Shown: positions 1 to 12,736 of the stretch, one piece after another
Layout: each line of letters begins with the position of its first letter
How positions within the stretch are numbered: the stretch's first letter is position 1
DNA from: Dermatophagoides farinae
Taxonomy: Eukaryota > Arthropoda > Arachnida > Sarcoptiformes > Pyroglyphidae
Assembly: GCF_024713945.1 (NCBI RefSeq)
Contig: NC_134685.1
Coordinates: 124,001-188,000 of the forward strand
Direction of reading: 5' to 3'
Length of the DNA stretch: 64,000 nt
Program-made: the position numbers and the translations under genes
Notes under the pieces: model-generated
Told to the model about the DNA's origin: nothing
The model's database searches: none
Seen by the model: the letters and a program-made list of their open reading frames with translations, nothing else

Positions 1-1002
1 AATCGAAATAAATTATAAATACTTGTCTGCATGTGTGTGTATATTTTGGCCAAAAAAAAAATTCATATTTTGTGGTCATATCGATCAAAATTCAAATGTG
101 GTGTGTTTGTGTGGGATGTATGGACATGAAAATAAATCAGACTTACCATTGATAATAATGATCAACAGGATGATTGTCGACAAACACATCGTTGATGATG
201 ATGATGAAGGCAAGTTGGTGGCCATTCTATATAATAATGGGTTGTTTTTTAATTATTAAAAAAATTTCGAGTAGAGAGCACACGATGCCGTTCTCAAAAA
301 AATTAATTCAAAACGGTTTTCTGTCTTTGGTTGTGTGGTGAGAATTTTTTTTTGAAACAAAATCATTGACTGAAAATTGTGGGTGACAGTCATCAAGGGA
401 TGATGGCTTGCCTGATGAAAAACTTTCACAAAATCCAGAGCACAAAATTAAACAAATAAACAAAACTGAAACTAAGAAAACACACAGCTGAAAAAGACAC
501 TTTGGAGACGATCGGATGTTGAAACTGTTGGATAAAAGATGACAAGCCGAATTTTTTTTTCTTCTTCAAGAATCGATCGATTTTCATTCGTAAGACATAT
601 GATGACCGGTTTGGTGGTGATTTACAAGATATACTCCAGAACTAAATTCACTGAATGAGTTGTGTGTGCTACAAAGCAATGCAAAAAAAATGACAGATTT
701 TTTTTAAAAAGCGACCAAGTTTTTTGGGTTGATTTTCCTGGCCAAAAATATTCAAAACAAACACACCAATGGTGTATGAACATACATCTGCTTTCGACCA
801 AAGCTCAATACTGAATGTCGAGATGCCGAAAATCTCAGCTAACAAAAGCGAACAACGACGATCATAGAGAGAGATGGCTTTACTTCGTTAATGTAGTAAG
901 CTTGGCAATCTCTCTCTCTCTCCCACTATCTCTCGCTTGACGAACAGAGGACGGAAAAAGTTGATTTTCGTGAATGAATGAATATGCCAAGCAATGAGAT
1001 TC

Positions 1003-1029
1003 AATGAATGAATGAATGAATGAATGAAT
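1003..1029. repeat. (AATG)n microsatellite
   Basis: Between six and seven copies of the tetranucleotide AATG. A related TGAA/GAAT motif recurs nearby at about 971-983 and 1166-1179. Confidence 0.85.
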
Positions 1030-2153
1030 ACCCTCGGTCTCCAATTGCATATAACTGTGTGTTGTTTTTTTTTTTGCTACCAAGGGGCATTTGCTAGGGA
1101 AAGAGAAAAAATCTTTACTTTACTTTTCTTCGTTTATTATATAGACCATACATACATTATAATTGTTGAATGAATGAATGTGGAAAAAACCTTAGTCAAC
1201 AGGTCCAGCTGCAGTTTCGCTTCTGTTTTAATATGGGGACACTTTGCTCCAATTCTCCTGTTGATCTTTGTTGATACGTGTGTGTTTTGAAATGAACCAA
1301 AAAAAGATGAAAATTTGCCGCTTATGTTTGCCTTTTTTTCGTTTGTTCAAGTCTCGAGTCCAAAGTTGTTCCTTCCACACACACACACACATAGTGATTG
1401 AGATGAAGATGAAAGAAAGAAAGTCCGTCACATTCATTCATTCATCTGCTCTAGTTTGTTATCGATGTCGTAGTAAGGTCGGCATTTACCTTGTGTCACG
1501 AACGTATTCTCATAAATACGTGTGTAGCGTTAGTACAGGGGCCGGAAGACCGTCAATAACAAACATAGACAAAAGCCAGTGGCTGCACCATCACACACAC
1601 ACCATGCATTGGACAATTGGATCGATATTTATGTGGCCCACAGGGTCTCTTTGGTCGGTTGTTGATTCGTGTGCCAAATTTAATCTGATCTGAATGAAAT
1701 AGGTAACGGCGGACAAACGTCGTTGTTGTTGTTGGATATTTCTCTGTTCACTAATGATGCAGTAAGTCTGCTATATATGAATCGTTGAAATCGAGAAAGT
1801 CCAGAGAAAAGACCTTTCTATTTGGGTAACACCTGTCTGGTTGTCACCGTTGTGAATAAAAGAAGGTCCCCATTACTAGAGTTACATGCATTTGAGATTG
1901 ATCACATATTCAGTCAGCCATTTTTGCCATTCATTTTCATTGTATGAATATTGAATAGAAAATTTCCAGTAGCCAAATCACACGGGACCATAGTGGTGGT
2001 GGTGGTGATGTGGTCCAAAGACCAACTGTCGAGCGTAACAACAATAATGTGAGAGTAAGTAAATAATTGTCGTCAACTTGATTCTTGACCAAAAATTTCC
2101 ATAACAATTCGATTTTGAAAATTTTCAGAATGAATCCAGTACTACAGGGGTGT

Positions 2154-2175
2154 ACACACACACACACACACACAC
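2154..2175. repeat. (AC)n microsatellite
   Basis: Eleven AC copies, one of many CA/GT dinucleotide runs scattered through the intergenic parts of the window. Confidence 0.9.
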
Positions 2176-5100
2176 TTGTGGCCAAATAATGGTGGTAGTG
2201 ATCAGATCTTGTTTTTTCTTGAAGATTTTCATCGATAGACATCCGGTGTAATTGAACAAATCATGGCCTACCTTATGGTGGTGACCAATCATCATCATCA
2301 TGACCATCGTGACTGACCCACGGGGTCAAACACTAGCCAGGACAAGGACAAGAAAAACATGACATTCCAAAGACGATTGAACAAAACAAAAATCGGCTCG
2401 CTTTACATCTGTCACCATTTTTTTCGTTTCGTTTAGTTTCGAATTCAAAATGCCGATAACTACCAAAGTGAAAGGCAAGCCGGGAATGTTTGAATTTTTT
2501 TTTCTTTTCTGGCCATTTCGAATGATTGAGATAAGCGAGAAAGATCGAGAGAGCAAGCAATAATTTGGGCGTCGACTGCTGCTGTAAATTGAACGAAAAT
2601 AAATTATTTATTTCAGATGATAATATTGACACTCACCGTGTGGTTGATATCGAGAGATTTCGATGGTCATTCTCTTCATTGACTCGATAAAAAAAATATC
2701 CAAATTTGAATCCGATTATTTTCGACTCTTTTTTTTCACTTGAAAAAAATTTTGCTGCTCTCGATGATCGACATTTTTTCGTATCGATGATTATTGGACT
2801 CATAATTTTATAGAGTTAACCATTCAGTTTAGTTTTGTAGCGATAAATCTACGAAAATGATGAAATCGATTGGTGTGGTCACATCCGATTGTAATAAATA
2901 TGGAATGAATGCGGCTATATCGCATACATATGCAATCGATCTGTAATAATAGTCTTAAAAGAGAGGGAAAGAATTTTGAATCTTTTGATCTTTGATCGCT
3001 TTCGGCTAGATGTGATAATCGGTTTTACATAGCTTCTGTGCACATTTGAATATTTGTTTTTATGATTTTATATATGAAAATGAAAATGTTTGATGATGAT
3101 TTGTGATCATTGATGAAAATCTTGAAGATCGTTATATATTTGTTTACACACACACACACACACAGTGAATGTATTTTTCATTTCAAGAATTATAGATTGT
3201 ATGTATATTTGAATCAAGAGAATCATATTATTATAATAAATAGCATTCCATATAGTTCATTTAGTGAAAATTATATGCAGTCGTTTTGGCCATAAATCTT
3301 GTGAACTACACACACACATTGAAAGATGTGAATGATGGCATCCATCATATGTATACCGTGCATAAATTCATATAGATTATTTATCGCTCGCTACAAGTGT
3401 GGCCAACGACACCACCATCATATCACTCCTGTCGATGTTATGTGTCAGTGTCATCATCATCATCATCGTAATCGACATTATTGCCGAATGATTGATGTCC
3501 AAAGACGACGACTGACATTTATCCATCTATCCATATGAACGAGGCTGCAAATTGATCCTCATGCAAACAAATTCATATATAAACACATACCGGATCAACG
3601 AAACGAAACAAAAATCCATAAAGAGACAAGTGCGAAATATTAGTGGTGAATCAATTTGACACGTCCAAATAGTAGTTCAGTATGTTTTGTATGATGGAGA
3701 AAAATATTAATTAGCACAGTCACTGTGTGTATGTGTGTTTGTTAACTTGTTACCACACACACACACACACAGAGTTTTGTTTTGAAAAAAAAATTAAATT
3801 CAAATTGAAATGATCGACTCAATCAATGATGATGAACCAAACCAACAAGTGGCAAACAACGAGAAACATCAAAACATTTAACATCTCAAAGAAATATACA
3901 AAAAAAAATAATAAGCAAAGACGACCACCAACCAAGATGATAATAAACAAGTTCCTGTATTTCTTTTCTCGTTAAAATGAATAAGAAGAAGAATTTGTCT
4001 TCCGATCATCAAAATCCGATTGTAATATTTTGGTTTATTGGGTGTGGTGTTTGAATGTTTTAAAACTTTCACCACAAACAAACAAACACATACACTGAAT
4101 TCAATGGAAACCAACCAGAAAAACCATGAAACCATATCGGCGGACAAATCCACTTTGACTTTATTCATCTAAACACAGTTTTCGTTTTGGTTTAGAATGT
4201 CCAAAAAAAAAACATTGGAAACAACAGATTCCATTGATCTGGACACGCATATCAAGATAATATTATGACTTTTGGTTTAGGCTCTAGGGCCAAAGATGGA
4301 TGGCCACCATCTGTGTGTGTTTACTACAGAGCAAAACAAAGTACAACTCTTTTTTGAATGGTGAAAATTGATACCATTTTTTTCTCTTTTTTCATTTCAT
4401 AGGAATTGAATCACTACCACTACCACCACAAGAAAAATAATGAAAACCGAATATCAATGTCAATTGTCAAATGAATGATTGAATGAAGAATGTGGTTCAA
4501 TCGAATCAAATGTCGGTATGCTTAAACACCCGGATCATCATCATCATCATCATGGTCGATGATGAAAAATCAAATCGAAATCTATTATATAATCACGCAC
4601 ACAAACATAAACACAGTGCTATAATCATCGATGATCTATATTTTTGCCCATTGGCCATTTTCCGACAATCAAACATTATTATGGCTAAAGTGATACGAAA
4701 AATGATTCGAAATGACTAACCAAAACCGCCAACCAATATCGTGGGCGATCTCATCAATGATGATCATCATCATTATGAACGGCGGCGAACAAGTCATGAA
4801 TTATTTTCTTTTCTCCTTCTTTGACTATTGCTTCGATTGCTACACTTCAATTATCAAATTATCGACTATATATATCATACATATGGAATGAGAGCCAAAA
4901 AAAATTCAATTCAAAAAGACAACATTTGGATTTGTGTTTTTCATCAAATTTTTTCAAATAAAAAAATTCATTTCATTTCATTTCCTATCGTTATGAACAT
5001 CGGAAATGAATTTCAAAAATGAAACCCATAATGGATGAATTTTGTCGTGTGTCGCATGATTTCATTCATTCAACTGTAAATGATGTAATGACACAATGTT

Positions 5101-7146
5101 TAATGTTCATATGAATGGAATATCATTTGTCAATTTGATTCATTTGCACATCACCGGAATCAATATAATGTTGACCTGACGATGATGATGATGATGATGA
5201 TGATGTTATCACCACCGGAAACTAAATACACCCCAGATCTCATCAATGATCATAGTATCACATAGGTCATCAGATTAAATGTCACCGAAATAAAAGCTAA
5301 TATATTCAGGTCAAGTCAAACACACCAATAATAACAACAACAACAACGACAACAACAAAACATAATGATGATGATCGATGATGGCCAACCTGTTTCGTGT
5401 ATTCATTCGATCATCAAGAGGAGGCCCAAGAAAAGGAAATGTTTACCCAAAACATTTTCCAAATATGTCGATTTTGGCCTTCAAAATATCACTTGAATAA
5501 TCAGTCAAGCGGAAAAAAATCTGGCCAAACACAAATCATATAAATGATGATTTAATGAAGCCATTATTGTTTGGTTTACCAAACCAATATATAATATTTG
5601 TTTTGCTAGGTCCTGGGTCAATGAATGATAAAATTGAAAAGACAGAGAAAAAAATCGTGACTACCTGCTAATATGTTTGCGAACGGATAATGCCCATATT
5701 GAATCAAGTTGAATTGAGAAACGACCATGGACCAAGCCATATTTTTCTCTTTCTCTTTCATCATCAAAATTTTTTTTTTCGTCGTCGACCATTCATAGTG
5801 AGTACGTTTTTTTACGTATTTTTTTTGTATTTTTTATGATTTTTTCGACTACGCACACACACACATTAGGTTATCGCACTTGTTTTTCATTCTCAACTTT
5901 GGCTCTCATGAAAATTTTCAACTTTACAACAATCACAACTGTACACACAAACAGAGCCCAAACAACCAGACAATCTTCGGACCGGAAAACTTGGTATTGA
6001 TTATTGTGTGTGTGTGACATATTACAGCCCCTGTTTTTGACAATGTTCTCACACACACATAAAGTTTAGTTATTGATTAAAATTGGGTGAAAACTTACCA
6101 AGACCAAGGCAGCAACAAAACTAAATCGATAATCTTTTTTTTTCTTGAGTTCTCCAGTTCCCATCATCATCGTCAGCAAGTGGTGGTTGGTGGGTTCATT
6201 CACTATTTTTCACAATTTTTTTGGATCTTTTTTTTTGGTATCGATCAAGTGCATAGTATAGTAGTGTGTATGTCACTGGCTATTATGATCACCATAATAA
6301 TAAATGGTCCTTTTTTTAAAAAAACGTGATTATTATCGGGGGATAAGATCAGGATCAGATTTACATGTGTGTGTGTGTGACGGGCCATTAATGAACACCA
6401 AGAAAATGATGATGAGACAAGTGTATCACTTTACAATTTTCATTGATAACAATCACCACTGTTGAAATATCTAAAGAGAATTATATGACCATCTTGTCGT
6501 CATAAGATGCTGGTATACATGTGAAGATGTTAACTTTTTATTCGAATGGAATGCTAGTGTCATTAACGCACAATTAAAACGGCTTTTTACACAATTGCAA
6601 TGAATGACAACGACAGCAAAAAAACATTTTCCGTCCATCATTGGGTCATATAAACTTGTGTTATATAAATTGCCGACATATTTTGGTTGGCACAAAAAAA
6701 GTTAAAGAAAATTTTTCCTGAAAAAACAATGGAATCGTATTCATTAGTAGAGAATTTCAATGGTCATGGATAATTAGAATTTTTTTACCGCTTTTCGATT
6801 TGCTGTTGCTGCTGCTCGAGTTTGTTGATCCATCTCAAGTTGCGTTGGCGTTGTTTTTTTTTTTTGTTGTTAAAAAATCTGGATGATGATGATCAATCAT
6901 AATACCGAATGATGGCTGCCGAGAAGGATGTGTGAGATTTGAGAATTGTCCACCATCAAAATCGAACATTTGGAGTTTTTGTTTTGCCAACAACTACCGC
7001 CATCTATTGGCTTTATTATAGAAAAAAGTTATGATTTGGCATCCGTACCATATGATCATTGATTACTTTTTTGGGTGATGATGTCGACATGATTTTTGTT
7101 TTTCTTCAAATGAAAACAATGATTACGAATTTTGAATCAAAATTTA

Positions 7147-7266
7147 ATGTCCAACAACAACAACGACGACCCTGTTGATGATGATGATGATGATGAATAC
7201 GAATACGAATACGAATACGAATATGAATATGAATACAACATCGACAAAACATTGGAAAAGATGTGA
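7147..7266 (+). CDS. short overlapping upstream ORF at the Vps54 start
   Basis: An ATG at 7147 opens a 39-codon frame that runs through the hexamer repeat as Asp- and Glu-Tyr-rich sequence and stops inside the Vps54 coding region in another frame. Either it is a short upstream ORF that could dampen Vps54 initiation, or it lies upstream of the real cap site. Neither ATG 7147 nor ATG 7178 has a purine at -3. Confidence 0.3.
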   Translation: MSNNNNDDPVDDDDDDEYEYEYEYEYEYEYNIDKTLEKM

Positions 7267-10200
7267 ATTCTGTACGAATGACGAAACATTCTCATCGCCA
7301 TTTCAATTTGGTAATCATCTTCGTATGTATCATAGTAAAATTGAAGGTGGATCACATGTTTGTTCATATGGACCAAACTCAATGTGTCCATTATTGCCTT
7401 ATGAAGGTGTTAGTGGCCGTGATTATGAGACACATGTTGCCAAATGTCATATATTTCCCACTGGAACAACGATAACAGCCACATCATCAGATCCACAACA
7501 TTTCAAACATCAACAACGATCATCAGAACAACAACAACGACAAGAAATTAACAACGGAAGAACAAGTCAAAGTAACAATCGATTTGATAATCGAAATTGT
7601 GATTTTCCTCGACCATCCACCCTCAAAACCACCATTGTTACTAACGATGAACATAATACTAATGATCGACCTAATGTTATCGATAATGTTAATTGGAGTA
7701 TATTTTCTGCATCACAAGATTTGACATCCATTCTGAATGATCCACATAAACCACGAAGTTATTATGATAATCTATTCACCAAGGATTGGGGCGCGAATTT
7801 CGTCGACACTGGCTATGTTGCACCCTTTGTGATTGCTAAAAAACCGGCAAGATTACTATTCGATAGTTATATGAAAAAAATTCAGAAACGAAAACATAAT
7901 TTACCCACCACCAACCATCGATCATCACCACAACAACAACAGCAACAACTGCCTTCTTCACAAAATTCATTTGACCATTCATTGGATAAGGATTCCATGT
8001 CCGATCGATTAGTACCGCGGTTATTTTTCGATCCAGATTTCAATCTCGACAAATCTGAAACATTCATAGGATTGATACGATTATTTGCCGATGGTGGTGG
8101 TAGTAGCGGTCAACAACTTGATGGCACAACAACTACTGATCAATTGAGTTTAGAATCATTATTTCACTCAAAATCAATGAATGAAATTCAAAAATCTCTA
8201 AGTGAATATTTGGACATTGTCGAGCAAGACCTATCACACCAAATTGGTCACCGATCACAAGATTTCTTCCAGGTTATGTCGTCGATGGATCTAATAATGG
8301 AAAGATTAAAAGATTCCATCAGGCAAGTAACACAGATTCGTCAGGTTTGTCGTCAGCTTAATGATTCATTGATCCAGCCCATACAAACGATTAATGAATT
8401 GAATCAATTACGAACAAAATATCGTGATGTTTTCCGCAAAATCAATTGGATTGCCACCGTACATCAAACACAGCCAACCATACAATTGCTATTGTCGAAA
8501 AGTGATTATGCCGGTGCATTAGATTTGATATCCACTTCGGAAGAAGTCGTCGCACAAGAATTGAACGGTGTCATTAGTCTTCGGTATGTTTTTTGTTTGT
8601 CTCGTTTGTCTCGTTTGTCAATTTGCTAATTACTGATTGTATTCTGACTAGTTATCTAAGGTTACAATTGATGGAAATTGAAAAAGTTATCGAACAAATG
8701 TTGAATGAAGAATTTGTTAAATATCTAACTGCTGAATGGAATCGACCGGTTAGTAGTAGCGATGATAATGATAATGATAATGAGGACGGCAGCAATAATG
8801 TACAAAAAGAAAAACTTTTGTCAATCATTTACGGGATGCTTAAATTACAACGTTTCAATTTTATCGATACATTCCGCGAAGAGGCATTCACAGCAATCAA
8901 AACAAGTGTTAAACAAACTGTGATTGAAACATTATCATCGGAAGATAATATCGAAGTAGCACGAATTGATACAAGCCTTTTTGAACAATTGAAATGTCTT
9001 TGTTTCGATAAATGGATCTCATGTCTGGTCATTATGTTCGACCGTTTGGTCATACTGTTACGGCGTGTTCGTCATGTTTATGATGTAATCAACGATGGAT
9101 TTGCTACCATGACTTATAGCAGTAGTAATGCTCACCATTTTGCCACGAATAATTCAAACGATATTGATGGTGGTGATGCTAAAGTAATCTTGCCCATCGA
9201 TTATTATGATCTAAGTTCTCGATTGAAAGAAATTCTTCATTCAATCTGTGATTTTGCACATGGCCGTACAGCTAACATTATTGAATTACGAGCCAATGAT
9301 GGTAGCCTTGATCGATTTGATTCAGGTCAATTTATGCAGCTGACCAATTCGATTGAATCATTCATTGCCGATTGTGAACTTGTATGCGGACGACGTAGTC
9401 CAAATTTGAAACTGGTAATTCAAATACAATCGAATAAATTTGTATCGAAATTTCATGACGAAAGAAAACGAAAACTACGACAATTACTTGATTTGGAACA
9501 ATGGAAAGCAGTGAATAATATCAGTCCACAGATTCAACAACTATATCACAGGCTCGTGATCGATATTGATGAATATGGTGATTTGTTGCAAGTTTATGCA
9601 GATTTTAAAAATTCTAAATTTAATCAAGATGATTCATCCGCCAATTGCTCATCATACATAACATTGAATGGTGAACGTTTTGTCATTATAAACACTGTGA
9701 TCAATTTAGTCTATATGATTATCGATTATTGTCAACTTGGCCAACAATTTGGTTCATCACTCAGTCCTGATGTGTTTATGCGTTTGATTGATTTATTGAA
9801 ATTGTTCAATTCACGTACATCACAGCTGATATTGGGTGCTGAAGCATTACAGGTGACTGGTTTGAAAACCATAACGGCACGAACATTAATAATATCGATG
9901 CGTTCTTTGATATTCATTCTTCGTTGCATTCCACGCATTCGACATCATTTTGGACCGTTACTAACACATAAAACGACAATGCTCAAACATTTGGATGAAT
10001 TGAATGAATTGTATGCCAACCATTTGGATAAAATACCCGAAAAAATTATCGGTCTAGTGCGGGATGTTGTACATGCACATATCATCAATAAATGGGTTGC
10101 AAAAGCCCCGATACCTTCGGTACCGTTTCAGACAATTTCACAACATTTGTCTCGATTACATGATAATATTCAAGACATTCTACCATATGATGATCTACAT

Positions 10201-10450
10201 CAATTTTTTCAAAAAATTCATGCACTCATCATTCATACATTTCGTGAACAATTGTTGCGATTGAAAATTAATAATGATGGTGGACCACAACATGGGTAAG
10301 TGTCATTCATTTGGAAATTTGCAATTTCAAATTCATTTCCATTCCTTCAGGCTAGTCACACAAGAACTGACATTTTATACGCAAAATATGAAAAATCTAT
10401 CCATCGGTAAAGATTTGGATTTAAGCTACAATGATTTATGGTCATCATAA
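7178..10450 (+). CDS. Vps54: Vps54, subunit of the GARP tethering complex
   Basis: Three exons (7178-8583, 8652-10295, 10351-10450) give 1049 residues. GARP (Vps51-54) tethers endosome-derived carriers at the trans-Golgi network. Family signature in order: an N-terminal segment with about 'NWSIFSASQDLTSILNDP' and 'DWGANFVDTGYV'; the central 'SEYLDIVEQDL', 'ATVHQTQPT' and 'GALDLI' blocks; and a C-terminal part with 'FHDERKRKLR', 'LGAEALQVTGLKTIT' and 'INDGGPQHGLVT'. The last exon is tiny and supported because it restores the conserved C-terminus. Residues about 25-80 carry a Cys/His-rich C2H2-like segment that human VPS54, as I remember it, lacks. The start is the first of six tandem ATGs; an in-frame TAA lies just upstream at 7145. 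The N-terminus is encoded by a GAATAC hexamer repeat. The poly(A) signal is AATAAA at 10567-10572. Confidence 0.96.
7195..7236. repeat. (GAATAC/GAATAT)7 hexamer repeat inside the Vps54 N-terminus
   Basis: Seven tandem hexamers (five or so GAATAC, two GAATAT). In the Vps54 frame they encode Asn-Thr/Asn-Met repeats; in the frame of the upstream ATG they encode Glu-Tyr repeats. The unit length keeps the reading frame, so length change would be tolerated. Confidence 0.9.
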
Positions 10451-10609
10451 TTTTTTCTCATAAAAAGATTTGCAATTGCAATCAATTTACTTATTTTTTT
10501 ATTATAATTATAATTACTTTGAAAAAAACATTAAAATCATTAAATATATGGATGCATTTAGAAGAAAATAAACTTTTTTTATCAAAAAATTTTGTTAAAA
10601 GATAATCAA
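10451..10609. promoter_or_regulatory. shared 3' region of convergent Vps54 and UBAP1
   Basis: Only 159 bp separate the two stop codons. The plus-strand AATAAA (10567-10572) serves Vps54 and lies next to the UBAP1 stop. A minus-strand AATAAA (10503-10498) serves UBAP1 and lies next to the Vps54 stop. Using both would make the mature 3' ends overlap antisense. Confidence 0.6.
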
Positions 10610-12736
10610 TTAATGCATCTTGAGCAAAAGCTCGATTGCCTTTTCCCTATCGTTATTAGTCTTGAATAATGCTTTGATCGATTTTTGTCGGTCGAAACCA
10701 AAATCCAGCATTTGTTTCAGTATTTCGAGGAAATTTTCTGCCTGTAATCAAAAGAAAAAAGAAACAAATTTGTTTACTATTGCGTTGACTCAGTGATTAC
10801 ACCATTTACCTTGGTTTTATCATAATTATTGAAATGTAATGCAATCTCAGCCTCATAACAATCATAGCCTTGGTCTTCCAATTGTTGCAGGACCAGAAGA
10901 TATTCAAATATTTTCTTATCATCATTAATGTCCATATGTTTAACTGCTCGTGCAATACGATCACGACGAAAGCCCATCTGACAGAGACGATCGACAAATT
11001 TTCGTTGATCATCCGATAATGTATCATAAGGATCGTTGGCAACCAATGTATTTGTTGTTTGTCTATGAACAGATTGTTGATTTGATAAATGATGGTGGTG
11101 ATAGCCGCCAATATCATTCGGCATACGAGATGGCGGTGTTTTCGAACGATCATATAATAAACGATCATGATTTGTAGCCATATACAAATTATTAGCATTC
11201 TGATGATGATTGTATTGTGGATGATGATGACCAATTGTTGTTGTCATTACAGATGTTGTCGATGATGGCATTTGTGACAATTGTGTCAAATCGGATACAC
11301 TTTTTGAACGTGATGATAATGTTGTCGTTGCTGTGGTCATCATGTTGTTCGATAAAGATCGATTATTTGGTTCATAGAAATCTTTCTTTTCAGATGAAGA
11401 TCTTTTCATTTCAAACGATGTAGTATTATGATGATGATGGTTATTATTATTGTTGCTGTTGTTGTTGGTAGCTAACGAAAATGGATTCGTCGCTGGTTGA
11501 TAATAATGATGTGGATGATAGAAATGATTATTCGATGTAGCCATCACCGTATTAGTATTTGTATCCATATTATGAATCGGACTTTGTTGATACGAAAATG
11601 TATTATGATGATGTTGATGATAATGTCCAGTAGTCATCATTTGTGAATAATTTGTATGGTACGACGTATAATTATTTAAAGGAAATGGTATTGCCGTGGA
11701 TGGAGCCTGGTGAGTTATCACATTATTTGATTCTTCAGCCGTTTGGTTCAATGGTTGCAGATGATGCAGGTGTTGAATTGGAGAATTTCTGGGCACCTGA
11801 GGAACTGTTGTTGTCGTAGTAGTAGTAGTAGTAATAGATGATGATGTTGAAAAATTTAAGGCCCCAAAAACTTTGTTCAATTCTTTAAATTCATCAATCG
11901 ATTGCAATTCAACATTATCAAACGGACTAGAATCATCATTTTCAAATTCTTTTGGATTGACTAACGTTCGAATGGGGTGATTGGGATGATGATCCATTTC
12001 TTTTGTTGTTGTGGTTGCTTTGCATTTTTCATTGCTGACCATTTCTGAATCATTATACGAACTGGCCATTTGATCACAATTGTTGGTGTTGTTGCCATTA
12101 TTCATCGATGGTTGAGGCTTTAAAATTTCGTTTGAAACAAAATTATAGAGCATCGAACCTCCACCACTTGGTCTACGATTATTTCCTGTGGTTAGGGCAG
12201 CTGGTTGTTCCGATTCATCCAACACTTGATGTTGTTGTCGTGGACCAACTGTGTTTGGACATCCAGCCATTATGGTGGGAGGTGCCGATGATAATATAAC
12301 TGATGATTGATTAGCCATCATTTCAGCAAATTCTTTCTTTCGAGCTTCTAATCGTTGTAATTGTTCGGCTTTCCGTTTTTCATTCAATACGTACATTTCA
12401 ATGGCAATCAATTCGGAATCGAATTTATACTATTGTGGTGGAATAAAGAAAAACAAACTGATTAACTGGTATATACAAAGACAATAAGAACGTTGTAACA
12501 TACATTTTCGACTTGATATTGATCGATATCAAAATCATCATCATCATCATCACCATCATCGTCATCATCACAGTCAGAATTATCAATGGCTGAAACATTG
12601 TTCAATAATTGTATAAATCTATCTTGAAATTTCATTGGAACATCATCGATATTGTTGTTTACTGTTGATTCAATTAATCTCGAATTAATAAACATCACAC
12701 AATGAAACATGACTTACATTCACGAAAATGATGCAT
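10610..12736 (-). CDS. UBAP1: UBAP1, ESCRT-I subunit with UMA and SOUBA domains
   Basis: Read on the minus strand as exons 12718-12736, 12504-12661, 10810-12429 and 10610-10741, giving 642 residues. UBAP1 directs ubiquitinated cargo to multivesicular bodies as part of ESCRT-I. Evidence: 'NNNIDDVPMKFQDRF' near the N-terminus matches the UMA box (human has DDVPFKTGDKF); a helical Lys/Glu-rich segment follows; then 'SPFDNVELQSIDEFKEL' matches human 'DPFDNLELKTIDEKEEL'; a long Asn/His/Ser/Thr low-complexity middle; then a C-terminal overlapping-UBA block starting at 'LSDDQRKFVDRLCQMGF' and ending 'NNDREKAIELLL'. The short last exon is not part of the larger open frame but completes the third UBA helix set. 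The first exon (19 nt) is inferred from a perfect GTAAGT donor; the alternative is an unspliced start at 12710. Confidence 0.9.

Larger units (their letters stand above)
1..7146. other. gene-free, microsatellite-rich region upstream of Vps54
   Basis: No open frame here has the look of conserved coding sequence. The longest (plus strand, 1268-1693, 141 codons) is low complexity and resembles no family I know. The stretch is AT-rich with many short tandem repeats: AATG units at 1003-1029, AC at 2154-2175, and further CA/GT runs near 3145, 3755, 6366 and elsewhere. It may be intergenic spacer, a large intron of a gene off the left edge, or a regulatory domain; the sequence alone does not decide. 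All other intergenic gaps in the window are shorter than 2.2 kb, so this one stands out. Confidence 0.6.

Noticed and set aside
1268-1693. 141-codon plus-strand open frame
   Set aside because: Low complexity, no domain, CA-repeat-derived His/Thr runs, and no splice partners; looks like chance.
2333-2632. 99-codon minus-strand frame with hydrophobic stretches
   Set aside because: Overlaps another unsupported frame, ordinary composition for AT-rich non-coding DNA.
10806-11423. other-frame open reading frames inside UBAP1
   Set aside because: Shadows of the low-complexity UBAP1 coding region, rich in Ile/Met/His from ATG/ATC repeats.
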